37,889 nt of DNA, taken from Streptomyces sp. SID10853 (lineage in GTDB: Bacteria > Actinomycetota > Actinomycetes > Streptomycetales > Streptomycetaceae). Below, piece after piece: positions 1 to 7,650 of this stretch. Both the position numbers and the translations under genes were made by a program. The notes under the pieces were generated by a model, which ran no database searches, was not told the DNA's origin, and was given only the letters and a program-made list of their open reading frames with translations. Position 1 is the stretch's first letter. Each line of letters opens with the position of its first letter. The DNA lies in assembly GCF_010548145.1 (NCBI RefSeq), contig NZ_JAAGLN010000049.1:1-37889 (forward strand). Reading direction: 5' to 3'.

Positions 1-261
1 GAGCCCGACCGCGCAGCAGGCCACACCGAGTGCGCTGCGCCCGCCGCGCAGGAGCAGCCCGAGGACGTCCCGCCCCATGCCGTCGGTACCCAGCAGGTGA
101 CCGGCCCCGGCCGCGTACGGCGCTCCTCCAGCGGCCGGGGCGACCACCGGAGCCAGCACGGGCCCCACCACCGCGACCAGCACGGGGATCGCGAGGAGCA
201 GGCCCGCACCCGCGGTGAGCAGGGAGCGGCGGCCACGTGCGGGGCGCAGTGCGCGGGTCAC
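1..261 (-). CDS. ABC transporter permease, DppC/OppC type (3' end missing)
   Basis: Second inner-membrane permease of a peptide/nickel-type ABC importer. The reverse strand reads open for 87 codons to the window edge. It shows a basic N-terminus, a first hydrophobic segment (about residues 16-40) and then the family hallmark HLLGTDGMGRDVL, equivalent to the HPLGTDxLGRDVL stretch that follows TM1 in DppC/OppC proteins. The GTG start at 261-259 overlaps the TGA of the upstream permease gene (GTGA), so translation is probably coupled. The transmembrane core and the EAA loop lie outside the window. The N-terminal motif makes the family call firm; the substrate is unknown. Confidence 0.88.
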   Translation of the reverse strand, partial: MTRALRPARGRRSLLTAGAGLLLAIPVLVAVVGPVLAPVVAPAAGGAPYAAGAGHLLGTDGMGRDVLGLLLRGGRSALGVACCAVGL

Positions 262-1220
262 CTGAGCACCTCCGTACGCGGGGCCAGCCGGTAGGACACC
301 AGGTCGGCCGCGATGTTGAGCGCCATGGCCACGGCGGCCAGCAGCAGCGTGAGCGCCTGGACGGTCGGCACGTCCCGGCTCTGCACCGCGTCGATCAGCG
401 CGGTCGCCGTACCGGGAATCGCGAAGACGGCTTCCACGATCAGGACGCCGCCCAGCAACTGGTCGCCGGTCCTGGCCAGTTCCTGGACACCGGGCACGGC
501 GGCGTTGGGAAGCACGTGCCGCAGGACGAGCCCGGTACGCGGCACGCCCAGCCGCCGCGCCTGGACGGTGTAGTCGGCGCGCAGCGCCGCTATGGTGCCC
601 GCGCGGATCTGCCGGGACAGCAGACAGACGGTCCGCGCGAGGAGCACGGCCACGGGCAGCACGAGCAGCGCCGGCCTGGTCAGCAGATCCCCCGCGCCGA
701 CGTCCACCCAGGTGGAGGGGAGCAGGCCGAGCCGGAGGGAGAAGACGGCCACCAGGGAGAGCGCCAGCACGAAGTCCGGTACGGAGTTGAGCGCCACCAT
801 GACGGCGGAGAGCGCCTGGTCCGTCCGGCTGCCCTCCCTGAGCCCCATCAGCAGGCCGAGCAGCATGGCGAGCGGTACGAGGATCGCGGCCGTCACCAAG
901 GCCAGTACGGCGGTGGCGCCGAGGGAGCCGGTGATGATGTCGCTCACCGGACCGCGGCTGACCAGCGAGGTGCCCAGATCCCCGGAGAGCAGCGAACCCG
1001 CCCAGTCGGCGAAGCGCTCAAAGGGCGGCCGGTCGAGCCCCAACTGGCTTCTCAGCTGGGCCACTTGCGCCATCCCGGCCTGTTCGTTGAACTCGACCTC
1101 CGCCGCGTCGCCGGGGAGCAGCGAGGTCAGCAGGAAGACGAGTACGGCCAGCAGCCCCAGCTGGACGACGGCGAGCGAGACCCGTCGCAGGGTGTAGCGC
1201 AGCACGGTCAGGCCAGCCAC
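258..1220 (-). CDS. ABC transporter permease, DppB/OppB type
   Basis: First permease of the importer, 320 residues, the usual DppB length. It has an N-terminal TM (about 13-33, preceded by YTLRRVS), a long external loop containing LGLDRPPFERFADWAGSLLSGDLGTS (the conserved region after TM1), and five further hydrophobic segments. RLGVPRTGLVLRHVLPNA near residues 210-230 is the cytoplasmic EAA-type loop that docks on the ATPase. Its start overlaps the end of the binding-protein gene by 13 nt and its stop overlaps the next permease, so the three genes form one operon. No ATPase gene is visible; it may follow the truncated permease. Substrate (peptide, nickel or other) cannot be told from the sequence. 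Confidence 0.92.
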   Translation of the reverse strand: MAGLTVLRYTLRRVSLAVVQLGLLAVLVFLLTSLLPGDAAEVEFNEQAGMAQVAQLRSQLGLDRPPFERFADWAGSLLSGDLGTSLVSRGPVSDIITGSLGATAVLALVTAAILVPLAMLLGLLMGLREGSRTDQALSAVMVALNSVPDFVLALSLVAVFSLRLGLLPSTWVDVGAGDLLTRPALLVLPVAVLLARTVCLLSRQIRAGTIAALRADYTVQARRLGVPRTGLVLRHVLPNAAVPGVQELARTGDQLLGGVLIVEAVFAIPGTATALIDAVQSRDVPTVQALTLLLAAVAMALNIAADLVSYRLAPRTEVLR

Positions 1221-2755
1221 ACTCTGTCGAACCGCGCCCAGTCGACCGTGTTGGGGGGCATGCCCTTGACCCCGTGCAGCCGGTTCGCCACGGCGTTCAG
1301 CCAGTCGGAGTGCCCCCAGAGCAGCAGGCCGCCCTTGTCCCGCACCGTGCGCAGCGCGACTCCGTACCGCGCGGTGCGCTTCTTCTCGTCGGTGGTGGCC
1401 TGGGCCTGCGCGAAGTCCTGGTCGAAGTCCTTGTGGTGCCAGGCCGTGGCGTTCTGCGGTGAGCCGTCGAGCAGCCGCTCGCTGATGTACGTGGGGATGG
1501 GCATCGCTCCGCAGCGGTGGCTGCCGACCATGCCGGTGCCGAGCAGGTCGGTGAAGTAGCTCTCGGGAGGTCCGGTGGTGACCTCGATCCGCAGACCGGC
1601 GTCGGCGGCCTGGCCGGCCAGGAGGTGCGCCGCGTCGACGAACCCGTCAGCGGCCGTCGATGTGTACAGCGTGACGCGCTTGTTCAGCGCACCGGAGCGG
1701 CGCAGCAGCCGACGGGCCTCGGCGACGTCCCGCTCGCGCTGCGGTACACCGGCGGGGTAGTACTCGTACCCCTTGCCGTACATGTCGTTGCCGATGTCGC
1801 CCTGCCCGCCGAGTACGACGTCGACCAGGCGCTTCCGGTCGGCGACGAGTTTCAGCGCCATCGCCGCGTCGGGGTCGCCGAAGGGCGGCCGGTCGGTCTT
1901 GAGCGCGAAGCCGACGGCGCCGCTGCGTGGGGCGGAGACGATCCGTACGCGGGCGTTCCCCCGGATCAGCCGGGCGAAGGTGGGCGTCATCTCGTGCGCG
2001 TACTCCACCTCACCCGCCTGTACGGCGTTGGCCCGCGCTTCGGTGGCGGCGGAGAGGATGTGCAGTTCGTCGATGTAGGGGGCGCCTGCCCAGTGGTCGT
2101 CGAACCGGCGGGCGGTGAAGGAACGGCCCGCGGTGAAGGAGCCGAAGCGGAAGGGGCCGGTGCCCACCGGGCGGGAGGGGTCGCGGTATCCGTTCCGTAC
2201 GACGGCGGTGCCGGTCATCGCCAGCAGCGACGGCAGTTCCGCGTTCGGCCGTTTCAGGGTGATCTCCACCGTGCGCTTGCCGACCGCCCGCGACCGCTTC
2301 AGGTCGATGACGGAGAGCGAGCCCTTCGCCAGATGGTCGGCGGCGCCGGGGTCGAGAATGCGGGAGAGGCTGAAGAGTACGTCGTCGGGGTCCAGCGGGT
2401 GACCGTCGTGGAAGGTGGCCGCCCGCAGCGTGAACCGCCATACGGTGCCGTCGGCGTTCGGCTGCCAGCTGCGCGCCAGCCGGGGTACGGGACGCAGGGT
2501 CGCGTCGAGGTCCACGAGTTTGTCGAAGACCGCCTTGTGTCTGGCTATGTCCACGAACTGGCGCTGCGCGTGCGGGTCCAGTGTCTCCTTGGCCCCGGCG
2601 CCGGGAAACACGGCCCGCAGGGTGCCGCCCCGGCGCGGCGGGGCCGCGTCCGAACTCCCGCCCGGCCCGCAGGAGCTGAGCAGGACCGCTCCGGCGGCGC
2701 CGGTCAGTCCGAGAAACCCACGGCGGGTGCTGTCGACGGGCACGCTGTGACTCAC
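1208..2755 (-). CDS. Extracellular solute-binding lipoprotein, family 5
   Basis: Substrate-binding component of the importer, 515 residues. The N-terminus has a Tat-like twin arginine (STRRGFLGL) and a lipobox ending LSSC at about residue 29, so it is probably Tat-exported and lipid-anchored. The body carries family-5 features: LARSWQPNADGTVWRFTLR and FHDGHPLDPDDVLFSLSRIL, the conserved block in DppA/OppA/NikA-like proteins, followed by VGTGPFRF. The GTG start at 2755 is favoured because AAGAGG and AGGAGGGG lie just upstream. It is first in the operon with the two permeases. The ligand is unpredictable; peptides are the family default. Confidence 0.92.
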   Translation of the reverse strand: MSHSVPVDSTRRGFLGLTGAAGAVLLSSCGPGGSSDAAPPRRGGTLRAVFPGAGAKETLDPHAQRQFVDIARHKAVFDKLVDLDATLRPVPRLARSWQPNADGTVWRFTLRAATFHDGHPLDPDDVLFSLSRILDPGAADHLAKGSLSVIDLKRSRAVGKRTVEITLKRPNAELPSLLAMTGTAVVRNGYRDPSRPVGTGPFRFGSFTAGRSFTARRFDDHWAGAPYIDELHILSAATEARANAVQAGEVEYAHEMTPTFARLIRGNARVRIVSAPRSGAVGFALKTDRPPFGDPDAAMALKLVADRKRLVDVVLGGQGDIGNDMYGKGYEYYPAGVPQRERDVAEARRLLRRSGALNKRVTLYTSTAADGFVDAAHLLAGQAADAGLRIEVTTGPPESYFTDLLGTGMVGSHRCGAMPIPTYISERLLDGSPQNATAWHHKDFDQDFAQAQATTDEKKRTARYGVALRTVRDKGGLLLWGHSDWLNAVANRLHGVKGMPPNTVDWARFDRVWLA

Positions 2756-2785
2756 CTCTTCATAAGACCCCTCCTGCCCTATTGC

Positions 2786-2815
2786 CTAATAAGTGCAGGT
2801 GCAAGCTGTGTGCAA
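2786..2815 (-). promoter_or_regulatory. Candidate sigma-70-type promoter for the importer operon
   Basis: On the minus strand TTGCAC (2815-2810) and TATTAG (2791-2786) are separated by 18 nt and lie about 30 nt upstream of the binding-protein start. CTTGCA occurs twice in this stretch, which could be a regulator half-site. Prediction from sequence only. Confidence 0.5.
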
Positions 2816-2878
2816 GTAGGTGACCATGTCGGCTGCGGACCTGTCAACGCGCTGCCGCGCGGGCGGGGCGGGCCGGCC

Positions 2879-3376
2879 TCAGCGCGGTGCTGCGGGGCCG
2901 CCACCCTCCCGCAGCAGGCGCTCCAGCCGGTCGAACCGCTCGTGCAGGGCTCTGACTTCCTCCGATGCGTCCTCCCGGCCCACATGCTCGGCGCGCTTGA
3001 GCGTGCCGCCCAGTTCACGCAGGCCGCGGGCGGCTCCGCCGACGAACCAGGTCGCGAGGGCCGCCGTCACGATCCCGAAGAGGGCGATCCCGACCAGCAT
3101 CACCACACAGGCGATGACACGGCCCCACGCCGTCACCGGATACATGTCGCCGTACCCGACGGTGGTCGCGGTCTCGATGGACCACCACACCCCCAGCGGG
3201 AAGGACGTGATGGTCGCGTGCGGCGCCGACGCCTCCGCGCGTACCACCAGCCACGCCCCGCCCAGCAGCACCAGCGTGGTGACCGCGGCGGCCCACAGCG
3301 ACGCCCGCACATGGAGCCGGCGCTGATGCGCGCTCAGCAGCCACCGCAGCAGGGTGGAGACGAAAACCGGCGGCAT
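2879..3376 (-). CDS. Two-TM potassium channel (KcsA-like pore)
   Basis: Small ion channel of 165 residues. It has TM1 (about 26-46), a pore region with the K+ selectivity filter TVGYGD at residues 72-77 preceded by WWSIETAT, and TM2 (about 88-110). The C-terminal tail of about 50 residues is charged and helical, rich in Glu/Arg/Leu (RALHERFDRLERLL), and could form a tetramerising coiled coil as in KcsA. No RCK or cyclic-nucleotide domain is present. The ATG at 3376 is preceded by GAGG. It is a separate transcription unit from the importer, since a promoter lies between them. Filter and length match the Ion_trans_2 family well. Confidence 0.93.
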   Translation of the reverse strand: MPPVFVSTLLRWLLSAHQRRLHVRASLWAAAVTTLVLLGGAWLVVRAEASAPHATITSFPLGVWWSIETATTVGYGDMYPVTAWGRVIACVVMLVGIALFGIVTAALATWFVGGAARGLRELGGTLKRAEHVGREDASEEVRALHERFDRLERLLREGGGPAAPR

Positions 3377-3687
3377 GGACGCACCTCGCTCGGGACGGCG
3401 GACATTTCGCCATGAACGTACTCGCGGTCGCCCCCGGCTCCGGTGACAGTCCGCGGTGCGCGCGTCGCGCCGCGGCCATCACCTCCACTCCCACGCACAC
3501 GCTCACGTCCCACGAAAGTCAACAGATTCTGACCAGTTCCAAGGTTGGAAGGAAAACCAAAGCAACAAATATTGACGTCGACGACCCGTGCGCGTAGCTT
3601 CCCGGCGAAGGTGTCGAGCGGCGTGGACTCCCGTGCCGCATCGGCAGGTTGAGCTCCACTCCCCCACCACTCCACTGGGAGCACACC
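3377..3687. other. Divergent intergenic region between K+ channel and GH54 genes
   Basis: 311 bp with no gene I can support. It contains a locally AT-richer stretch (about 3515-3575) with short inverted elements (GTCA...TGAC at 3518-3533; TTGG...CCAA near 3545-3560) directly upstream of a good promoter for the GH54 gene. These could be operator half-sites for a sugar-responsive regulator. The ORF reading 3412-3597 has poor codon bias and no recognisable domain. Confidence 0.5.
3572..3600 (+). promoter_or_regulatory. Candidate HrdB-type promoter for the GH54 gene
   Basis: TTGACG (3572-3577), 17-nt spacer, TAGCTT (3595-3600). The start would fall near 3607, leaving an 80-nt leader before the ATG at 3688. 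The -35 is close to consensus and spacing is optimal; the -10 is a reasonable streptomycete TAnnnT. Confidence 0.6.
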
Positions 3688-5196
3688 ATGCGCGAAGACA
3701 GATCCGTCGCCGCGAGAACCGTCCCCCGCTTCACCGGGCGGCCACAACCGCTCCGTCTGCGCAGACTGCTGCTGTCGGCCGTGGCGGCCCTGGGCCTCGT
3801 CATCGGCGCCCTGGTCGGGCTTCCGGCGGCGTCGCAGGCGGCCGGCTCGCTGCCCTGCGACATCTACAGCGCGGCCGGCACCCCCTGCGTCGCGGCGCAC
3901 AGCACGACACGCGCCCTGCTGTCCTCGTACAACGGCCCCCTGTACCAGGTCACCCGGGCATCGGACGGCGCCAGGACCGACATCGGCCTGCTCTCCCAGG
4001 GCGGATACGCCGACGCCGCAGCGCAGGACACGTTCTGCGCGGACACCACCTGTGCCATCACGAAGGTCTACGACCAGACCTCGCGCCACAACGACCTCTA
4101 TCCAGGGCCGGCGGGCACCGCGGGCGCGGCCGACCGCGGTGCGGACGCGGCCGAGCTCTCGGTCACGGCGGGCGGCCACAAGGTGTACGGCATCTGGATC
4201 TCGCCCGGAGTCGGCTACCGCTCCGACGGTGCGGCGTCGGGCACCGCGGTCAACGGCCAGGCCGAGGGCGCCTACATGGTGGCCAGCGGCACGCACGTCG
4301 GCTCCGACTGCTGCTTCGACTACGGCAACGCGGAGAGCACCCCGGCCGACACCGGAAACGGCCACATGGACGCCGTATCCATCGCCACCACGTGCTACTT
4401 CGCACCGTGCACCGGCTCGGGCCCCTGGGTCGAGGCCGACATGGAGAACGGCATGTTCCAGGGCGACAACGGCTCCAACACGGCCAACACCGGCAACAGC
4501 AGCACCTATGTCACCGCCATGCTGAAGAACAACGGACAGACCACCTACGCGTTGAAGGGAGGCGATGCGCAGACCGGCGGCCTCAGAACCCAGTGGGACG
4601 GCGCACTGCCGACGCGGAACGGATACCGGCCCATGCAGCAGGAGGGCGGCATCATCCTCGGCACCGGAGGGGACAACAGCAACCGGAACATGGGCACGTT
4701 CTTCGAGGGTGTGATGGTCTCCGGCTACCCGACCGACGCGGCCGAGGACGCGGTCCAGGCGAACGTGGTCGCGGCCGGCTACTCGGGTCAGACCAATGTG
4801 CCCAACGGCCCGCAGGGCACGATCACCGGTCCCGGCGGCCAGTGCGTGGATGTCGCGGCGGACGACACCGGGGTGAACGGAGCGGCGGTGCAGCTCTGGA
4901 ACTGCCAGTCCTACGCCGAGGACCAGTACTGGACCCACCACTCCAACGGATCCCTCAGCACCATCGGCCGCTGCCTGGACATCGAAGGCAACGGCACGGC
5001 CAACGGCACCCTGGTCGAACTGTGGGACTGCAACGGGGTCGGCGGCCAGGTCTGGCAGCAGCGCTCCGACGGTTCGCTGTTCAACCCCCAGTCGGGCCGC
5101 TGCCTCGACTCCCCCGACGGCGCGACCGCCAACGGCACCCATCTGCGGATCTGGGACTGCAACGGCGCGGCCGCCCAGAAGTTCACCCTGAACTGA
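3688..5196 (+). CDS. Secreted alpha-L-arabinofuranosidase, GH54, with ricin-type lectin domain
   Basis: Exported exo-enzyme that should release arabinofuranosyl residues from arabinan or arabinoxylan; 502 residues from the ATG at 3688, which follows GGGAG. The reading frame extends 13 codons further to a TTG, but that lacks a good ribosome site. Domains: signal peptide (basic region, hydrophobic core, cleavage near AASQA), GH54 catalytic domain (about 50-370), then a ricin-type beta-trefoil/CBM13 (about 374-502) with repeated QxW and CLD motifs. GH54 marks seen: vicinal C208-C209 (SDCCFDYGN), which in the fungal AbfB structure forms a vicinal disulfide; E253 in EADMENG (nucleophile position) and D329 in GGDNSN (acid/base position). 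The fungal enzyme carries CBM42 instead, so the lectin domain is a different accessory module. Confidence 0.95.
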   Translation: MREDRSVAARTVPRFTGRPQPLRLRRLLLSAVAALGLVIGALVGLPAASQAAGSLPCDIYSAAGTPCVAAHSTTRALLSSYNGPLYQVTRASDGARTDIGLLSQGGYADAAAQDTFCADTTCAITKVYDQTSRHNDLYPGPAGTAGAADRGADAAELSVTAGGHKVYGIWISPGVGYRSDGAASGTAVNGQAEGAYMVASGTHVGSDCCFDYGNAESTPADTGNGHMDAVSIATTCYFAPCTGSGPWVEADMENGMFQGDNGSNTANTGNSSTYVTAMLKNNGQTTYALKGGDAQTGGLRTQWDGALPTRNGYRPMQQEGGIILGTGGDNSNRNMGTFFEGVMVSGYPTDAAEDAVQANVVAAGYSGQTNVPNGPQGTITGPGGQCVDVAADDTGVNGAAVQLWNCQSYAEDQYWTHHSNGSLSTIGRCLDIEGNGTANGTLVELWDCNGVGGQVWQQRSDGSLFNPQSGRCLDSPDGATANGTHLRIWDCNGAAAQKFTLN

Positions 5197-5225
5197 GGCC
5201 CGGCGCGAAGCGAGGGGCACGGGAA

Positions 5226-5266
5226 GGTGAGGGGTACGGGAACCGGAGGTTCCCGTACCCCTCACC
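5226..5266. terminator. Bidirectional hairpin terminator between the two arabinanase genes
   Basis: Perfect 18-bp inverted repeat (5226-5243 with 5249-5266) and a 5-nt loop CGGAG, lying 30 nt after each of the convergent GH54 and GH43 stop codons. There is no U-tract, as is usual in streptomycetes. Confidence 0.85.
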
Positions 5267-5297
5267 TGATGGCACGTCAAACTCTTTCCTGCAGAGG

Positions 5298-6773
5298 TCA
5301 GTCGACGTAGACCTCAGCCCGGTCCACACTCACGTACGACGCCTGGGACTGGCCGTCGTGCTCGCCCGTCACCCGGACCTGGAGCGTGTGCTTTCCGTAG
5401 GGCAGGCGCGGGCTGAGGAACTGGAGCGTCTCCCCGGTGCGGATCGCGCCGTAGTAGTCCAGCCGCTGTTCGGCGCCGCCGTCGATACTGAGCCCCGCGT
5501 AGCCGTTCCCGGTGTCACGGACGGACAGCAGGGCGATCCGGGTGCCGGTGAAGGTGTACGTGGCGGTGTTCCCGGCCGCGTCGCTCCAGTGGTCGTCGTT
5601 CCAGAAGCACTGGGCGGCGCAGCCCGTGCCCGAGTTCCAGTCACCGGTGTAGGTGACGGTCCCGTCCCCGCTGGAGCGGCCGTCGTCGTTGATCCAGTAG
5701 GCGCCGGGCCCCGGGTCACCCGACGGGAGATCCTGGGTGGCGCCCATCGCGAGCGGCCGGCCGAGGTCGGGGCTCCCGTCGGCGTTCCAGGCGATGCGCT
5801 GCGCGCGTGTGGTGCGGTCGCTGTAGGTGTTGGCCGATGTGGTCTTGGCGTGGTACGCCATCCAGTCCTCGGTGCCGTCGGGCGAGCGGAAGAAGGTGTG
5901 GTGGCCGGGGCCGAAGACGCCGTGGTCGTCGGCGCGGGAGAAGACCGGCCCCTGGTGCTGCGTCCAGTTGCCCGGTACCAGCGGGTCGGCGTCGGACGGC
6001 AGGGACATCATCCAGATCTGGTAGTCCGGTTTCCCGGTGTCGCAGGTGGAGTAGGTCATCCAGGTGCGCCCGTTGCGGTAGAGGAACTCCGGCCCCTCGC
6101 GGACCTCGGGGCAGCCGCCCGCCCCGTCGATGGCGACCGCGTCGCCCGAGACGGTGTACGGATTCGACAGCGGTGCGAGGTTCAGGCCGTTGTGCTGGTA
6201 CTGGTTGATGCCGCTGTAGGCCAGGTAGAGGCGGCCGTTGTGCTGGAGGATCCCGGGGTCGATGGCGAAGTCGGCCGCGTGGTTGGGCGGCGCCAGCTCC
6301 GCCTTGAAGTGGTAGGAGCCCGCCGGGTCGTCGGCGTCGGACTCCGCGACGTAGATCCGGTGGTGGTCGTCGACGCCGTCGTCAGCGGTGTAGTAGAGGT
6401 ACCAGCGGTCACCGAAGCGGTAGAACTCGGGGGCGAAGATGCCCTGGTTCCGGGAGCTGTCGCTGTCGGTCCAGACGGTGATGGGATCGGCGGTGAGCAG
6501 CGTACTGAGGGAGGGCGAGCGCCACATGCGGATGCTGTTGCCCTGCGTGGTGGTCAGGTAGTAGTTCCCGTTCCAGTACGTCATGAACGGGTCGGGGCCG
6601 GTGTTGAGCGGGTTCCGGAACGTCCCGGCGGCGCTCACCTGCGGGGCCGCGGCGGCGGCTCTGGCGGGCGGCAGGGCGTACGTTCCGGCGAGCATCAGCC
6701 CGAGCGCGGTCAGCACGCCGAGCAGACGCAGGATGCGCAGGGGACTTACGGTTCCGTGGGGCTGCGTGCGCAT
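5298..6773 (-). CDS. Secreted GH43 alpha-L-arabinofuranosidase/arabinanase
   Basis: Exported five-bladed beta-propeller glycosidase, 491 residues. Signal peptide about 1-40 (cleavage near ARAAA); GH43 domain about 50-355; C-terminal beta-rich domain (about 370-491) that looks like a carbohydrate-binding jelly roll. The three GH43 acids are visible: D61 in TGPDPF (base), D172 in AIDPGI (pKa modulator) and E226 in REGPEF (acid). The NPLNTGPDPF opening resembles exo-acting arabinofuranosidases of GH43, but the subfamily needs a search. AAGGAG precedes the ATG by 7 nt. It is convergent with the GH54 gene and should work on the same substrate, the GH43 enzyme on the alpha-1,5 backbone or its fragments and the GH54 enzyme on side chains. 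Confidence 0.93.
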   Translation of the reverse strand: MRTQPHGTVSPLRILRLLGVLTALGLMLAGTYALPPARAAAAAPQVSAAGTFRNPLNTGPDPFMTYWNGNYYLTTTQGNSIRMWRSPSLSTLLTADPITVWTDSDSSRNQGIFAPEFYRFGDRWYLYYTADDGVDDHHRIYVAESDADDPAGSYHFKAELAPPNHAADFAIDPGILQHNGRLYLAYSGINQYQHNGLNLAPLSNPYTVSGDAVAIDGAGGCPEVREGPEFLYRNGRTWMTYSTCDTGKPDYQIWMMSLPSDADPLVPGNWTQHQGPVFSRADDHGVFGPGHHTFFRSPDGTEDWMAYHAKTTSANTYSDRTTRAQRIAWNADGSPDLGRPLAMGATQDLPSGDPGPGAYWINDDGRSSGDGTVTYTGDWNSGTGCAAQCFWNDDHWSDAAGNTATYTFTGTRIALLSVRDTGNGYAGLSIDGGAEQRLDYYGAIRTGETLQFLSPRLPYGKHTLQVRVTGEHDGQSQASYVSVDRAEVYVD

Positions 6774-6819
6774 GAGGGACTCCTTCTATGCGGACCGCTT
6801 CGCGCGCCGGATCACCGGT

Positions 6820-6833
6820 TTGCATCGTTGTAA
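6820..6833. promoter_or_regulatory. LacI-family-like operator upstream of the GH43 gene
   Basis: TTGCATCGTTGTAA is an imperfect palindrome (10 of 14 positions symmetric) centred on CG, the typical layout of LacI/GalR-family operators. It sits about 10 nt downstream of the predicted transcription start, so a bound repressor would block elongation or open-complex formation. No LacI gene is in the window. Confidence 0.5.
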
Positions 6834-6848
6834 TACCGATGCTGGGTC

Positions 6849-6877
6849 ACCGTAGAGTGGAGCTGATACGGCGTCAA
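6849..6877 (-). promoter_or_regulatory. Candidate HrdB-type promoter for the GH43 gene
   Basis: Minus strand TTGACG (6877-6872), 17-nt spacer, TACGGT (6854-6849). It is followed by the LacI-type palindrome and then a leader of about 70 nt to the ATG. Confidence 0.6.
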
Positions 6878-6962
6878 GGAGGCGTGGGCGCACCGGCCGA
6901 AGACTTCGCGGGCCGGGGGGCGTGGACACCGCCGGGGGCACGGCCGGGGGCACGGCCCGGGC

Positions 6963-7613
6963 TCAGGCCCCGGCGAGGAGATCCGGCAGCCGGCGCATGT
7001 CGTCGAAGACCACCGTGTCCGGTCCGTGCAGCCACTCCGCGGGGGTGAGCCCGCCGCAGTAGCCGAAGACGCGCATGCCGGCGGCGCGGGCGGCGCGCAC
7101 GCCGTAGCGGCTGTCCTCGACCACGGCGCAGACGTCGGGGGCGAACCCCATCCGCCGCGCCGCGTGCAGGAAGAGATCGGGCGCGGGCTTGCCGTTGGCC
7201 ACGTCCGCCGCACTGTGGATACGGCCTTCGAAGCGTGCGTAGAGCCCGGTGAGACCGAGGGTGTGGCGGAGGCTGCTGTGGCCACTGCTGGAAGCCACAC
7301 AGGTGGGCAGCCGGATCCGGTCCAGGGCCTCCACCACACCGTCGACAGCGGTGAGTTCGGCCTCCATCGCCTCGCGGTACAGCTGGAGCTGCCCGGCCTC
7401 CCAGCCCTCCGGAAGCCTGCGGCCGATGTGCTGCTCGACATCGGTGATCATGTCGGCATGTGAGCGGCCCATGAAGCGTTCGACGATCTGGGCCTCGCTG
7501 AGCTCCCAGCCGAGCGCCGCCAGGCTCGACGCATCCACCCGTACCGCGATGCGCTCGCTGTCCACGAGAACGCCGTCACAGTCGAATATCACGAGTTCGA
7601 TCGGCTTGGTCAC
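6963..7613 (-). CDS. HAD-superfamily phosphatase/phosphoglucomutase-like
   Basis: Cytosolic HAD hydrolase of 216 residues. Motif I is FDCDGVLVDS (nucleophile D11, D13), followed by an alpha-helical cap, motif II in CVASSSGH (about 125), motif III Lys in GKPAPDLF and motif IV in VVEDSRYGV. This layout matches the beta-phosphoglucomutase/GPH-like subfamily with a C1 cap. Substrate is probably a small sugar or polyol phosphate but cannot be specified. The GTG at 7613 follows AGG. It lies 37 nt downstream of the amidase gene on the same strand and may be cotranscribed with it. Confidence 0.9.
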   Translation of the reverse strand: MTKPIELVIFDCDGVLVDSERIAVRVDASSLAALGWELSEAQIVERFMGRSHADMITDVEQHIGRRLPEGWEAGQLQLYREAMEAELTAVDGVVEALDRIRLPTCVASSSGHSSLRHTLGLTGLYARFEGRIHSAADVANGKPAPDLFLHAARRMGFAPDVCAVVEDSRYGVRAARAAGMRVFGYCGGLTPAEWLHGPDTVVFDDMRRLPDLLAGA

Positions 7614-7650
7614 ACCTGCATGCTACGGGGGCGACCGAGCAGGCCGCGCC

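Noticed and set aside
237..1559. 440-residue plus-strand open frame opposite the permease gene
   Set aside because: Shadow of the minus-strand permease and binding-protein genes; Gly/Arg/Gln-rich with no domain. GC-rich DNA gives long open antisense frames.
3588..6833. 1081-residue plus-strand frame across the GH54 and GH43 genes
   Set aside because: It overlaps two well-supported genes in other frames, passes through the terminator hairpin and has no family resemblance.
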